Of a stretch of DNA of 43,234 nt, positions 25,689 through 33,410 are shown in pieces (position 1 is the first letter of the stretch; every line of letters begins with the position of its first letter). The DNA comes from Lachnospiraceae bacterium (GTDB lineage Bacteria; Bacillota; Clostridia; Lachnospirales; Lachnospiraceae). A program made the position numbers and the translations under genes. The stretch spans positions 1 to 43,234 of the forward strand of contig JAFTQM010000011.1 of NCBI GenBank assembly GCA_017462755.1, given 5' to 3'. Below the pieces are notes generated by a model that was given only the letters and a program-made list of their open reading frames with translations, had not been told where the DNA came from and made no database searches.

Positions 25689-26735
25689 CTATTTTTTTCT
25701 TTTTCCAAACTTACGTCGGTTCTTTCCCTGCTTTTCTTCTTTCGCTGAGGTTTCTTTTGCAGCAGCCTTTTCAGACATCGCTTCGCCATTCTTTGCGGCT
25801 TCCTCTTCCTCCTGCCACTGAAAATATTCCGCATCAAGGTCTACATTTGCCTCCAGCTGGTCAAAATATGCCTGATTTACCCGTACCTCATAGGTAACCT
25901 TTTTTACCGGAGTATCATATGCTTCTCCTACCTCCTGATATACCGCGGAACCGATATTGCGTACCTTTCTTGGTTCCTCTTCCCAATCAGCATCCTCCGG
26001 CTCAGGACGCGGTCTCCGGCGTTTCTTCTTTGCCGCCGGCTTTGGCGCAGGCGCTTGCTCGGAAGCCTCTGCCGTGCTTTCTGCTTTTTCGCTCTCCGAC
26101 TCCTCTGCAGCTTCTACCGCTTCTACCGCGTCTTCCTCTGCCTCCTCCAAGTCCTCGTCATCCTCATATTCTTCCCAATCGGCATCCTCTAACTCGTCTT
26201 CTAATTCTTCGCCCTCTTCAAAGAACGCATTCCGCAATGCTTCCTTACGCGCGAGCCGTGCGTTCTCCTTACGAATCAGACGCAGATATTTCTCGCCCTC
26301 TGCCATCGCACGCAGCTGCTCTCTGATTTCATTCTGGTTTTCTGCCAGCACTCTTTCCTGCTCCTCGATGCACTTCACAAACCGCGCGTAATCGTCCCGC
26401 AGTCCTTGTCTGGCTGCCGTCATCAGGTCTGCCAGCTCATATATCATATTGTCCGTATAGACTAGGGAAGCTGCATAAACGTCATCCGCTCCCTTGCGCG
26501 CTGTTTCAATCATTTTCTCACCCTTGCGTGCAAACTCCTTGATACCGCGCTCTCTGCTCTCCGTCGTGCTTTCATACTTATCCTGCAACGCCGCCACCGC
26601 ATAGTTCATCTGCTCCAGCAAGTGAAAAAGCTCCTTTTTCGGTACAATAATTTTATTATCCTTCTTCTCACCGTATGTTTCGCATTTTGCAAACAGTACG
26701 TGAATTTTTCTCATAATCTGTTCTAAATCATTCAT
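25689..26735 (-). CDS. Coiled-coil acidic protein, V-type ATPase subunit H/DivIVA-like
   Basis: 348 residues, no signal peptide or membrane helix. Residues 1-175 are a long helical coiled coil (NKIIVPKKELFHLLEQMNYAV, KGEKMIETARKGADDVYAASLVYTDNMIYE), similar to Lachnospiraceae proteins often labelled vacuolar-type H+-ATPase subunit H or DivIVA-like. Residues 175-235 are a run of Glu/Asp (EELEDELEDADWEEYEDDED), followed by basic KKKRRRPRP and a second structured segment with RVNQAYFDQLEANVDLDAEYFQ, ending in a very basic KNRRKFGKRKK. Function unknown; a scaffold or cell-pole/division role is possible. It heads the operon with the binding protein and mntP (17-bp gap), from a promoter at 26826-26854. 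Confidence 0.65.
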   Translation of the reverse strand: MNDLEQIMRKIHVLFAKCETYGEKKDNKIIVPKKELFHLLEQMNYAVAALQDKYESTTESRERGIKEFARKGEKMIETARKGADDVYAASLVYTDNMIYELADLMTAARQGLRDDYARFVKCIEEQERVLAENQNEIREQLRAMAEGEKYLRLIRKENARLARKEALRNAFFEEGEELEDELEDADWEEYEDDEDLEEAEEDAVEAVEAAEESESEKAESTAEASEQAPAPKPAAKKKRRRPRPEPEDADWEEEPRKVRNIGSAVYQEVGEAYDTPVKKVTYEVRVNQAYFDQLEANVDLDAEYFQWQEEEEAAKNGEAMSEKAAAKETSAKEEKQGKNRRKFGKRKK

Positions 26736-26825
26736 ACGATTCCTTCATTTCTAAACATCTGGTCATGAGAAAGCGACCTTAATACCGCTACTCTCTGCAT
26801 TACCTGCTACGATTTTACATTCACA

Positions 26826-26854
26826 AGTGTATCATATCACAACACGATTTTCAA
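26826..26854 (-). promoter_or_regulatory. Sigma-A promoter of the coiled-coil/binding-protein/mntP operon
   Basis: -35 TTGAAA and -10 TACACT, 17-bp spacer, on the minus strand; about 90 bp before the start at 26735. Confidence 0.7.
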
Positions 26855-26870
26855 CGGGAAGAATAAGCAA

Positions 26871-26915
26871 CGCCCGAACCTACTCGCGTAAATTCGGACG
26901 TTTTTCCACTTCAGC
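26871..26915. terminator. Weak candidate terminator after the CaCA antiporter gene
   Basis: ACGCCCGAA and TTCGGACGT pair with one mismatch across a 14-nt loop, with TTTTT on the plus-strand side only. The minus-strand T-tract is poor, so this is a tentative call. Confidence 0.4.
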
Positions 26916-26929
26916 CTTTTATTTCAAAC

Positions 26930-27895
26930 TTATTTCCCAATCAACAAATATACAAAGTATGCAGCATACACCAGTAGCATAATTACACCATGGGAACGCA
27001 CCAGCTTCTTCTTTTTTAATACACAAATCAACAACAGCACTGCTGCCACGATTGCCACAAGCATATCTACACTGAAACCGGTCCAATTTGTAAAATCCGC
27101 CGCAAACGGTACCGGTGTAATCAATGCCGTCGTACCAACAACAAACAAAATATTTACGATGTTACTACCAACAATATTTCCGATTGCAATATCTGCTTTG
27201 CCCTTACGCGCTGCAGCTACGGAGGTTACCAGCTCCGGCAGAGAGGTACCCAGTGCAATCACGGTCAGACCGATAAACTTCTCACTCAATCCTACAATCT
27301 TCGCAAGCTCCGTTGCGGCATCTACCGCCACATCACTGCCCAGTACAACCAGTACAATACCAATAATCAACAAAAGTAACAGACTTCCGACATTACCCTT
27401 CTCGCTCTTCTTTTCTTCCTCTGCTTCCTGTGTCTTCTGATTCTTCGTCATACGCAGCAGATATAACAGATACAGGATAAACAACACCCAGAAAATGCCG
27501 CCTTCTACTCGTCCAATCTCGTTTCCGGTCAGACCCAGCACCAAAAGTACTCCCGTAATCAATATCATAAACGGAATCTCATAACGCACCGTCGATACCT
27601 GTACCGGCACTGCCACAATCACTGCCGTCAGACCCAGAATAATCAATATATTGAGAATGTTGCTACCGACAACATTTCCTACGGTAATATCTGCCGTTCC
27701 TTTAAATGCTGCTGAAATACTTACTGCTGCCTCCGGTGCGCTCGTTCCCATCGCAACAATGGTCAGACCAATTACCAGCTGCGGAATACCAAAGCGCTCT
27801 GCGATTCCTGCTGCTCCGTCTACGAACCAGTCTGCGCCCTTGACCAGCATCACGAATCCAACCACAACTAATACCAACTGTAACAATATGTCCAT
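26930..27895 (-). CDS. CaCA-family cation antiporter (YrbG-like Ca2+/Na+ or Mn2+ exchanger)
   Basis: 321 residues, about ten transmembrane helices in two inverted repeats. Each repeat has the family signature: MGTSAPEAAVSISAAFKG with GNVVGSNILNI in the first, LGTSLPELVTSVAAARKG with GNIVGSNIVNI in the second; the acidic residues are the cation site. Such pumps export Ca2+ in exchange for Na+ or H+. The leader carries a Mn2+-sensing yybP-ykoY-type riboswitch, suggesting that Mn2+ export is at least one role here. A standard GGAGGAAAT site precedes the ATG, and the gene is monocistronic. Confidence 0.92.
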   Translation of the reverse strand: MDILLQLVLVVVGFVMLVKGADWFVDGAAGIAERFGIPQLVIGLTIVAMGTSAPEAAVSISAAFKGTADITVGNVVGSNILNILIILGLTAVIVAVPVQVSTVRYEIPFMILITGVLLVLGLTGNEIGRVEGGIFWVLFILYLLYLLRMTKNQKTQEAEEEKKSEKGNVGSLLLLLIIGIVLVVLGSDVAVDAATELAKIVGLSEKFIGLTVIALGTSLPELVTSVAAARKGKADIAIGNIVGSNIVNILFVVGTTALITPVPFAADFTNWTGFSVDMLVAIVAAVLLLICVLKKKKLVRSHGVIMLLVYAAYFVYLLIGK

Positions 27896-27973
27896 ATTTC
27901 CTCCATTCTGCTGCAGATGCAGCTTACCGTATTTTCAGCGAGTCCATTTCTTTGTATCCCAAGGTTATAACAC

Positions 27974-28100
27974 AAAAAAACGGACTTCTGCCGGAATAAA
28001 TCACGACAAAAGTCTCGTTGCTTGGTCACGAACCGGATTATTATAATCGTACTGACGATTTCGCAAACACCTTGCGGTGCCAACTACTCCCTTTTATCAA
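27974..28100 (-). promoter_or_regulatory. yybP-ykoY (Mn2+) riboswitch with terminator, upstream of the CaCA antiporter
   Basis: In the RNA sense the element opens with AAAAGGGAGTAG (28095-28084) and closes with GCAACGAGACTTTTG (ending at 28007), the two conserved ends of this class; AAAAG/CTTTT forms stem P1. Between them lie a GGCACC..GGTG stem and a second helix. The same CTTTTGTCG strand can instead pair with CGGCAGAAG (27983-27993 region), followed by seven T, an intrinsic terminator. Ligand binding stabilises P1 and should prevent the terminator, so Mn2+ would switch the gene on. The class is recalled from the conserved motifs; the exact inner fold was not computed. Confidence 0.85.
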
Positions 28101-28105
28101 GGTAT

Positions 28106-28135
28106 AGAATAGCAGACTCATGCAGGCTTTGTCAA
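28106..28135 (-). promoter_or_regulatory. Promoter of the riboswitch-controlled antiporter gene
   Basis: -35 TTGACA (28135-28130), 18-bp spacer and -10 TATTCT (28111-28106) on the minus strand. The transcript would begin just at the 5' edge of the riboswitch. Confidence 0.82.
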
Positions 28136-28177
28136 GAAAAAATAGTTTCCCTAAATCGTAAAACGATTTGGGTATCT

Positions 28178-28867
28178 CTATACCTTAAAACGATACCCTA
28201 CTCCCCAAATCGTTTCGATATACTGAGGCTTTGAGGTATTTACTTCCACCTTCTCACGAATTTTCTTGATATGCACGGTTACGGTTGCAATATCTCCAAT
28301 CGACTCCATATCCCAGATTTTCTGGAACAGCTCTTCCTTGGTAAAGACATGATTCGGATTTTCCGCAAGGAAGGTCAGCAAATCAAATTCCTTCGTGGTA
28401 AAGGTCTTTTCTTCTCCGTTGATATAAACACGCCGCGCCGTTTTATCAATGCGGATACCACGAATCTCTATAATCTCGTTCTCCTTCGCATTCGAACCTA
28501 TCAACCGCTCATAGCGCGCCAAGTGTGCTTTTACTCTTGCCACCAGCTCACTCGGACTAAACGGCTTGGTCATGTAGTCGTCCGCACCCAGACCCAGACC
28601 GCGGATTTTGTCAATATCGTCCTTCTTCGCCGACACCATAATGACCGGAATATTCTTGGCTTCCCGAATCTGACGGCAAATCTCAAAGCCGTCCACCTTT
28701 GGCAGCATCAAATCCAAAATTACCAGATTAAAATCCTCTCTCAATGCCAGCTCAAGTCCCGTATCACCACTGTGCTCCATCGTTACTTCAAAGCCGGACA
28801 GCTCCAGATAATCCTTCTCCAGCTCTGCGATTGCTACCTCATCCTCTATAATCAATATTCGGCTCAT
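28178..28867 (-). CDS. OmpR/PhoB-type response regulator
   Basis: 229 residues. The receiver domain has Asp52 as phospho-acceptor (VILDLMLPKVDG), the acidic pair near the N-terminus (IIEDE) and the switch region (IPVIMVSAKKDD). The C-terminal winged helix (EKTFTTKEFDLLTFLAENPN, VTVHIKKIREKVE, IETIWGVGYRFKV) is of the OmpR type. It would be phosphorylated by the sensor kinase, whose 3' end it overlaps by 4 bp (ATGA). AAAGGAGGAAAAGG precedes the ATG. The target genes are unknown; nothing around points to a particular stimulus. Confidence 0.95.
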   Translation of the reverse strand: MSRILIIEDEVAIAELEKDYLELSGFEVTMEHSGDTGLELALREDFNLVILDLMLPKVDGFEICRQIREAKNIPVIMVSAKKDDIDKIRGLGLGADDYMTKPFSPSELVARVKAHLARYERLIGSNAKENEIIEIRGIRIDKTARRVYINGEEKTFTTKEFDLLTFLAENPNHVFTKEELFQKIWDMESIGDIATVTVHIKKIREKVEVNTSKPQYIETIWGVGYRFKV

Positions 28868-30408
28868 CCTTTTCCTCCTTTATGATGCTTTTTTTCTTTC
28901 TCCTGCGGCTCGCTTGCCACTTCCTTCTTTGGCTGCACACCATACTTCGGCAGCGTAAAGCAAATCTTTGTACCGATACCTACCTGACTTTCTGCCCAAA
29001 TACGACCACCATGCTCCTCGATAATCTTCTTTGCAATCGCCAGTCCCAGTCCGGTACCACCCTTCTTCGAGTTACGCGACGCATCTGCCCGGTAAAACCG
29101 GTCAAAGATATACGGCAAATCCTTGGCTGCGATACCGCTTCCGTTGTCTTCTAGCTCCATCCGGATAAAATCACCCGCATCCTTTAAGCGTACCGAAAAA
29201 TGTCCCTTTTCCTTGTCCAGATATTTTACCGAGTTGCTGATAATATTACCAACCACCCGTTTTAACTGCTCCGCATCTGCGGAAATCCTGGTACCTGCCG
29301 GAATCTCATTTTCATACTCCAGCGCAATCTGCTTTACCTCCATATCCAGACTCAGCTCATCAATGCAATCCGAGAAATAATCATTGGCATCCAGCTTTGT
29401 AAAATTGTAAGGCACGGTATTGCTGTCAATCTTTGAGAAAAATGCCAGCTCATCTACCAGCACCGACATATCATTCGCCTTGGTATAGATGGTTTTCACA
29501 TACTTCTCCATCTTTTCCGGCGTATCCGCAATGCCGTCAATCAAGCCCTCTGCATATCCCTTAATCGCCGTCAGCGGTGTCTTCAAATCGTGCGAAATAT
29601 TACTAATCAGCTCCTTCGAATCCTCCTCGTATTGCAGCCGCTCTTCAATCAGCTCCTTCATATGGATTCTCATATTTTCAAAATCCTCACACAGCTGGCC
29701 GATTTCATCCTCCGGGTCGCCGGAAATCGAATAATTCAGATTGCCGACCGTCAGCTCATTGGTCGCTTTTTTCAGCTTATTCAGCGGTCGGATAATTCCC
29801 CGATACAACCATAGAATCAGCACAACCGCGGTCAAATTGATAATCACGACAATACAGATAATAATCTGAATCATCGAATCCTTCAGCTGCGGCACCAAAA
29901 CATTTACATTCGTGACAATAAATGCACTGCCCTCGCTTCCGTCCTGAAAATAAAAATCCTGCTGCTTAATCAGTACGGGATGCTTATCTCCGACATAGAT
30001 GCCGCCATCCATATCCGTATTAGAATTGCCGAACTCCGGCAAAATCGAAAACACGCGGCTCGCATCTTCGGCACCGGCATAATAAACCGTATCCTCCTTC
30101 CGCAAAACCAGATATGAATATTTTTCCAAAAGCTCCTCGTTTAATTCCTGCAGATACCCGGTATCCTCCAACTTTTCCGAATTGCGAATCGCGCACAGCT
30201 TCAGCTGATTATAAACCCCCTGCGTCACCCGGTTCAAAATATGCAGCGGATTTGTGATGACCTGCATCGTATCTGCCTCTACACCATAGGTCTGCTGCAG
30301 CGACATACTCATATATTCAATAATTACCTTACCACTGAGGCACATCATAATGATTGGTACTATAATAATGATGATAAATGCGATTTTTAATCGTTCCTTT
30401 AGCGCCAT
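28864..30408 (-). CDS. Membrane sensor histidine kinase (HAMP-HisKA-HATPase)
   Basis: 514 residues from ATG 30408 (GGAGTGGAGCGG in front; an in-frame GTG at 30417 is unlikely). A first membrane helix (FIIIIIVPIIMMCLSG) is followed by an extracytoplasmic sensor of about 145 residues, a second helix (IIICIVVIINLTAVVLILWL), a HAMP linker, the HisKA box with His273 (ELISNISHDLKTPLTAIKG), and the ATPase domain with N box (VVGNIISNSVKYL), DNGSGI and GGTGLGLAIAKKI. It ends in a Lys/Glu-rich tail. It pairs with the response regulator downstream. The signal is unknown. Confidence 0.93.
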   Translation of the reverse strand: MALKERLKIAFIIIIIVPIIMMCLSGKVIIEYMSMSLQQTYGVEADTMQVITNPLHILNRVTQGVYNQLKLCAIRNSEKLEDTGYLQELNEELLEKYSYLVLRKEDTVYYAGAEDASRVFSILPEFGNSNTDMDGGIYVGDKHPVLIKQQDFYFQDGSEGSAFIVTNVNVLVPQLKDSMIQIIICIVVIINLTAVVLILWLYRGIIRPLNKLKKATNELTVGNLNYSISGDPEDEIGQLCEDFENMRIHMKELIEERLQYEEDSKELISNISHDLKTPLTAIKGYAEGLIDGIADTPEKMEKYVKTIYTKANDMSVLVDELAFFSKIDSNTVPYNFTKLDANDYFSDCIDELSLDMEVKQIALEYENEIPAGTRISADAEQLKRVVGNIISNSVKYLDKEKGHFSVRLKDAGDFIRMELEDNGSGIAAKDLPYIFDRFYRADASRNSKKGGTGLGLAIAKKIIEEHGGRIWAESQVGIGTKICFTLPKYGVQPKKEVASEPQEKEKKHHKGGKG

Positions 30409-30453
30409 CCGCTCCACTCCAGCCTTTTACTTATTTTACCTGCTTGGTTTTAT

Positions 30454-30478
30454 AAAAAAGAGTTTGCACCGCAAACTC
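30454..30478 (-). terminator. Terminator-like hairpin upstream of the two-component genes
   Basis: GAGTTTGC (30460-30467), loop ACC, GCAAACTC (30471-30478), with six T on the minus strand (30459-30454). It also forms the first stem of the interspersed repeat at 30460-30502. It lies after metK and 45 bp before the kinase ATG. Confidence 0.8.
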
Positions 30479-30502
30479 CTGCGCCGTCGCGCGGTCACAA
30501 AA
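30460..30502. repeat. Interspersed two-hairpin repeat, copy A
   Basis: GAGTTTGC-ACC-GCAAACTC, then CTGCGCCGTCGCGCGG (a GCGC hairpin), then TCACAAA. The same order of blocks occurs in copies B and C. On the minus strand the first stem doubles as a terminator. Confidence 0.7.
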
Positions 30503-30578
30503 ATTATAACACGATTTCCTGGCTTTTTGTTGTGGTTTTTCTTTTTTTTAGATGTTTTCCTGCTTTTTTTAGAAATAG

Positions 30579-30638
30579 AACACCCGCATTATACACAGTT
30601 CGCCGTCTTTTGACAGTATGTGCATGAACGCGGGTGTT
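30579..30638 (-). other. Structured 60-bp hairpin element after metK, with an overlapping promoter-like sequence
   Basis: AACACCCGC (30579-30587) and GCGGGTGTT (30630-30638) are perfect 9-bp arms. Inside, GCACA/TGTGT and GTC/GAC can continue the stem up to an AAAA loop, interrupted by two internal loops. On the minus strand the same stretch holds CTGTCA, a 17-bp spacer and TATAAT (30588-30593). It begins 20 bp after the metK stop. It could be the metK 3' hairpin, a promoter for the kinase genes, or a small RNA; these cannot be separated by eye. Confidence 0.5.
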
Positions 30639-30658
30639 TCAATTTCTCTATTTCATAA

Positions 30659-31849
30659 TTACAGGTACTTCTTCAAGTCCTCTACCTTATCCAACTGCTC
30701 CCAAGGCAGGTTCAAATCATTTCTTCCGAAATGTCCGTAGGAAGCGGTCTGCTTGTAAATCGGTCTGCGCAGGTTCAGCATACGGATGATGCCTGCCGGA
30801 CGCAAATCAAAGTTCTCACGAATAATTGCAATCAATTCTTCATTGGACTTCTTACCTGTACCAAAGGTATCGATATTTACGGAGGTCGGCTGTGCTACAC
30901 CGATTGCATAGGACAACTGAATCTCACACTTGTCACAAAGGCCTGCTGCTACCAGATTCTTTGCTACATAACGTGCTGCATAGCATGCGGAACGGTCTAC
31001 CTTCGTACAATCCTTACCGGAGAATGCACCGCCGCCGTGACGTGCATAACCGCCATAGGTATCTACGATAATCTTACGTCCGGTCAGACCACTGTCACCA
31101 TTTGGTCCGCCGATAACAAAACGACCGGTCGGATTGATAAAGAACTTGGTGTTCTCATCTACTAATTCCTTCGGTAATACCGGATCAAGGACATACTTAC
31201 GGATGTCTGCGCGCAGCTGCTCCTGTGTCACCTCCGGGTCATGCTGGGTCGAAAGTACAACTGCATTTAAGTGAACCGGATTGTCATTCTCATCATACTC
31301 TACCGTAACCTGAGACTTTCCGTCCGGACGCAGGTAAGTCAAAGTACCCTCCTTACGCACCTTGGTCAACTGCTTTGTCAGCTTGTGTGCCAAGGAAATC
31401 GGATACGGCATATATTCCTCGGTCTCGTTGGATGCGTAACCAAACATCATACCCTGGTCGCCCGCACCAATTGCCTCGATATCTTCCTCGGACATCTTGT
31501 TTTCCTTTGCCTCAAGTGCCTTGTCTACACCCATGGCAATGTCCTTGGACTGCTCGTCCAATGCTACGATAACACCACAGGTATCGCAGTCAAAACCATA
31601 CTTTGCGCGGTCATAGCCAATCTCACGAATTGTATCACGAACGGTCTTCTGAATGTCCACATAGCCGGTCGTAGTAATCTCACCCATAACCAGAACCAAA
31701 CCGGTCGTAATTGCGGTCTCACAAGCAACACGGCTCATTGGATCCTGCTCCATCAATGCGTCTAACACTGCGTCCGAAATCTGGTCGCAGATTTTGTCCG
31801 GATGTCCTTCGGTTACAGACTCCGATGTAAATAATCTCTTCTCGCTCAT
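30659..31849 (-). CDS. metK: S-adenosylmethionine synthetase
   Basis: 396 residues, the normal length, from ATG 31849 with GAGGAATAACG in front. Family motifs are intact: [20 protein letters not shown] at the N-terminus, [12 protein letters not shown] (methionine/ATP binding), [20 protein letters not shown] (P-loop-like) and [17 protein letters not shown]. It makes SAM from methionine and ATP in the cytosol and supplies all methylations. It is preceded by a SAM-I riboswitch (32028-32124), so high SAM stops its transcription. An unusual feature is the row of palindromes, including a repeat element, between the riboswitch terminator and the start codon. Confidence 0.97.
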   Translation of the reverse strand: MSEKRLFTSESVTEGHPDKICDQISDAVLDALMEQDPMSRVACETAITTGLVLVMGEITTTGYVDIQKTVRDTIREIGYDRAKYGFDCDTCGVIVALDEQSKDIAMGVDKALEAKENKMSEEDIEAIGAGDQGMMFGYASNETEEYMPYPISLAHKLTKQLTKVRKEGTLTYLRPDGKSQVTVEYDENDNPVHLNAVVLSTQHDPEVTQEQLRADIRKYVLDPVLPKELVDENTKFFINPTGRFVIGGPNGDSGLTGRKIIVDTYGGYARHGGGAFSGKDCTKVDRSACYAARYVAKNLVAAGLCDKCEIQLSYAIGVAQPTSVNIDTFGTGKKSNEELIAIIRENFDLRPAGIIRMLNLRRPIYKQTASYGHFGRNDLNLPWEQLDKVEDLKKYL

Positions 31850-31881
31850 CGTTATTCCTCCATTTCTAAAATCGGTAAAAT

Positions 31882-31945
31882 AAAAAGTTGCTCGCAACTT
31901 TTTCGCGCCGAGCGCGGTCACAAAGTGACCTCTTCCTCCCGCGCG
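31882..31945. repeat. Interspersed two-hairpin repeat, copy B, inside the metK leader
   Basis: AAAAAGTTGC-TC-GCAACTTTTT is a perfect 10-bp stem, followed by CGCGCCGAGCGCGG and TCACAAAGTGACC, with the CTTCCTCC stretch shared with copy C. On the minus strand the first stem is followed by TTTTTATTTT and so looks like a second terminator about 40 bp before the metK ATG. Two more palindromes, GAGTGCGCACTC and GACTTTGAAGTC, lie just upstream in the leader. Confidence 0.7.
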
Positions 31946-31978
31946 AGTGCGCACTCTCCGACTTTTTTGACTTCAAAG

Positions 31979-32009
31979 TCAAAAAAGTCCGCCTAAAATA
32001 AGCGGACTT
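31979..32009 (-). terminator. Terminator of the SAM-I riboswitch
   Basis: AAGTCCGC (31985-31992) and GCGGACTT (32002-32009) are perfect arms with a 9-nt loop and TTTTTTGAC after them on the minus strand. Confidence 0.93.
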
Positions 32010-32027
32010 GGTTTGTAAGTTCAAATC

Positions 32028-32124
32028 CTCTTATTGTTCGATTGCTCGCTCAACTTGGCACCTTCCACTTCGGGGGTTGCCGTGACTTCACAGAGTCTTT
32101 ACTCTCCATCACTCTGAATAAGAG
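32028..32124 (-). promoter_or_regulatory. SAM-I (S-box) riboswitch aptamer upstream of metK
   Basis: In the RNA sense the element starts with CTCTTATTCAGAGTGATGGA and ends with AACAATAAGAG; CTCTTAT/ATAAGAG form P1. Between them are the class landmarks: GAAGTCACGGCAACC and AAGGTGCCAA. SAM binding stabilises the aptamer and lets the terminator at 31979-32009 form, closing metK when SAM is plentiful. The 31850-32227 gap thus holds promoter, aptamer, terminator and repeat B, and no gene. Confidence 0.93.
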
Positions 32125-32146
32125 TTCATTCATTATCAGTGCAATT

Positions 32147-32175
32147 AGCATATACCAGAATGAAATCCTTGTCAA
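32147..32175 (-). promoter_or_regulatory. Promoter of metK
   Basis: Perfect -35 TTGACA (32175-32170), 17-bp spacer, -10 TATGCT (32152-32147) on the minus strand, about 20 nt before the SAM-I aptamer. Confidence 0.85.
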
Positions 32176-32227
32176 TAAAAATTTTTTCATTCTTTGCTAT
32201 TTTTCGCTAATCGCGTGTTTTTTTATA

Positions 32228-33379
32228 CTAGCCCCTCAGCTGCAGCAGCTTCGCCTTTAACTCGCCCTCGATGCGGTTCAGCTCTGCCTCTGCCTCCTGA
32301 CGCTTCTGATGACCCTCGGTCTGAATCCGCATTACTTCATCTAAAGTAGTAATCAGGGATTCATTGGTCATCTTCAAGGTTTCAATATCTACGATACCGC
32401 GCTCAGATTCCTTTGCCGACTCAATCGTCGCCATCTTTAAGGTCGCCGCATTCTTACGAAGCAGCTCGTTCGTCATATCGGTAACCTCGCGCTGCGCCTT
32501 TGCCGCCTGCTCAGAATGGCTTACGCCCAGTGCTAACACCATCTGACTCTTCCAAAGCGGAATGGTATTTACGATGGTGGACTGAATCTTTTCGGACATC
32601 AGCGTATCACTGCTCTGTACCAGACGAATCTGCGGAGCCGTCTGAATCGAAATCATTCTCGTCAGCTCCAAATCATGAATCTTCTTTTCAAAACGGTTGC
32701 ACATGGAGGACAAATCATTTGCTGCCTGCGCATCTTCCGGCAAACCGGTCTCTGCCGCCTTCTGCACCAGCTTCGGCAGCTCCTCGGTCTGAATCTGTGC
32801 CAGCTTCTTCTTACCAGCCAGAATGTACATGGACAATTCCTTGAAATAGGTCTTGTTCAGCTCATACATCTTGTCAAGCATTGCTACATCCTTTAACAGC
32901 TGCACCTGATGCTCCTCCAGAATCTGCGTAATCCGGTTGACATTGGTCTCTGCCTTCGCATATTTTGCGCGCATCGAAGTCAGGCGGTCCGAAGTCTTCT
33001 TAAAAAATCCAAAGATTCCCTTGCTCTCTTCCTCATCATCAAAGCTCTTTAACTCCGTTACCACCGACGAAAGCATATCACCGATTTCACCCAAATCCTT
33101 GGTTTTTACATTACTCAACGCAGTTTCCGAAAAATCTGCCATCTTCTTCTGCGCACCTGCACCATACTGCAAAATCATCTGCGAATTCGAAAGCTCAATC
33201 TTCGAAGCAAAATCATCTACCATGCGACGCTCCTCCGGCGTCAGGGTACTCTCATCAAACACCTTCTGCTCCGCTACCTCTGCCTCCTGCGGTGCTGCCG
33301 GCATCTGCTTTTCCTCTGCGAACGGCTCAAAGGTCAGCGTAGGTGTTGCTTCTAAATCCTTCAACATATCCTCATTCAT
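32228..33379 (-). CDS. telA: TelA-family toxic anion resistance protein
   Basis: 383 residues from ATG 33379, which has GGAGGATAATGAG in front; ATG 33394 has no site. The protein is soluble and helical throughout and matches the TelA/KlaA family in length and blocks: KGIFGFFKKTSDRLTSMRAK, HQVQLLKDVAMLDKMYELN, TRMISIQTAPQIRLVQSSD and TIPLWKSQMVLALGVSHSEQ. Members were named for tellurite resistance, but their biochemistry is unclear; many work with XpaC in envelope or stress responses. It is the second gene of the xpaC-telA operon, with a 31-bp gap. Confidence 0.9.
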   Translation of the reverse strand: MNEDMLKDLEATPTLTFEPFAEEKQMPAAPQEAEVAEQKVFDESTLTPEERRMVDDFASKIELSNSQMILQYGAGAQKKMADFSETALSNVKTKDLGEIGDMLSSVVTELKSFDDEEESKGIFGFFKKTSDRLTSMRAKYAKAETNVNRITQILEEHQVQLLKDVAMLDKMYELNKTYFKELSMYILAGKKKLAQIQTEELPKLVQKAAETGLPEDAQAANDLSSMCNRFEKKIHDLELTRMISIQTAPQIRLVQSSDTLMSEKIQSTIVNTIPLWKSQMVLALGVSHSEQAAKAQREVTDMTNELLRKNAATLKMATIESAKESERGIVDIETLKMTNESLITTLDEVMRIQTEGHQKRQEAEAELNRIEGELKAKLLQLRG

Positions 33380-33410
33380 CTCATTATCCTCCATTTCAAA
33401 ATATTATCTT

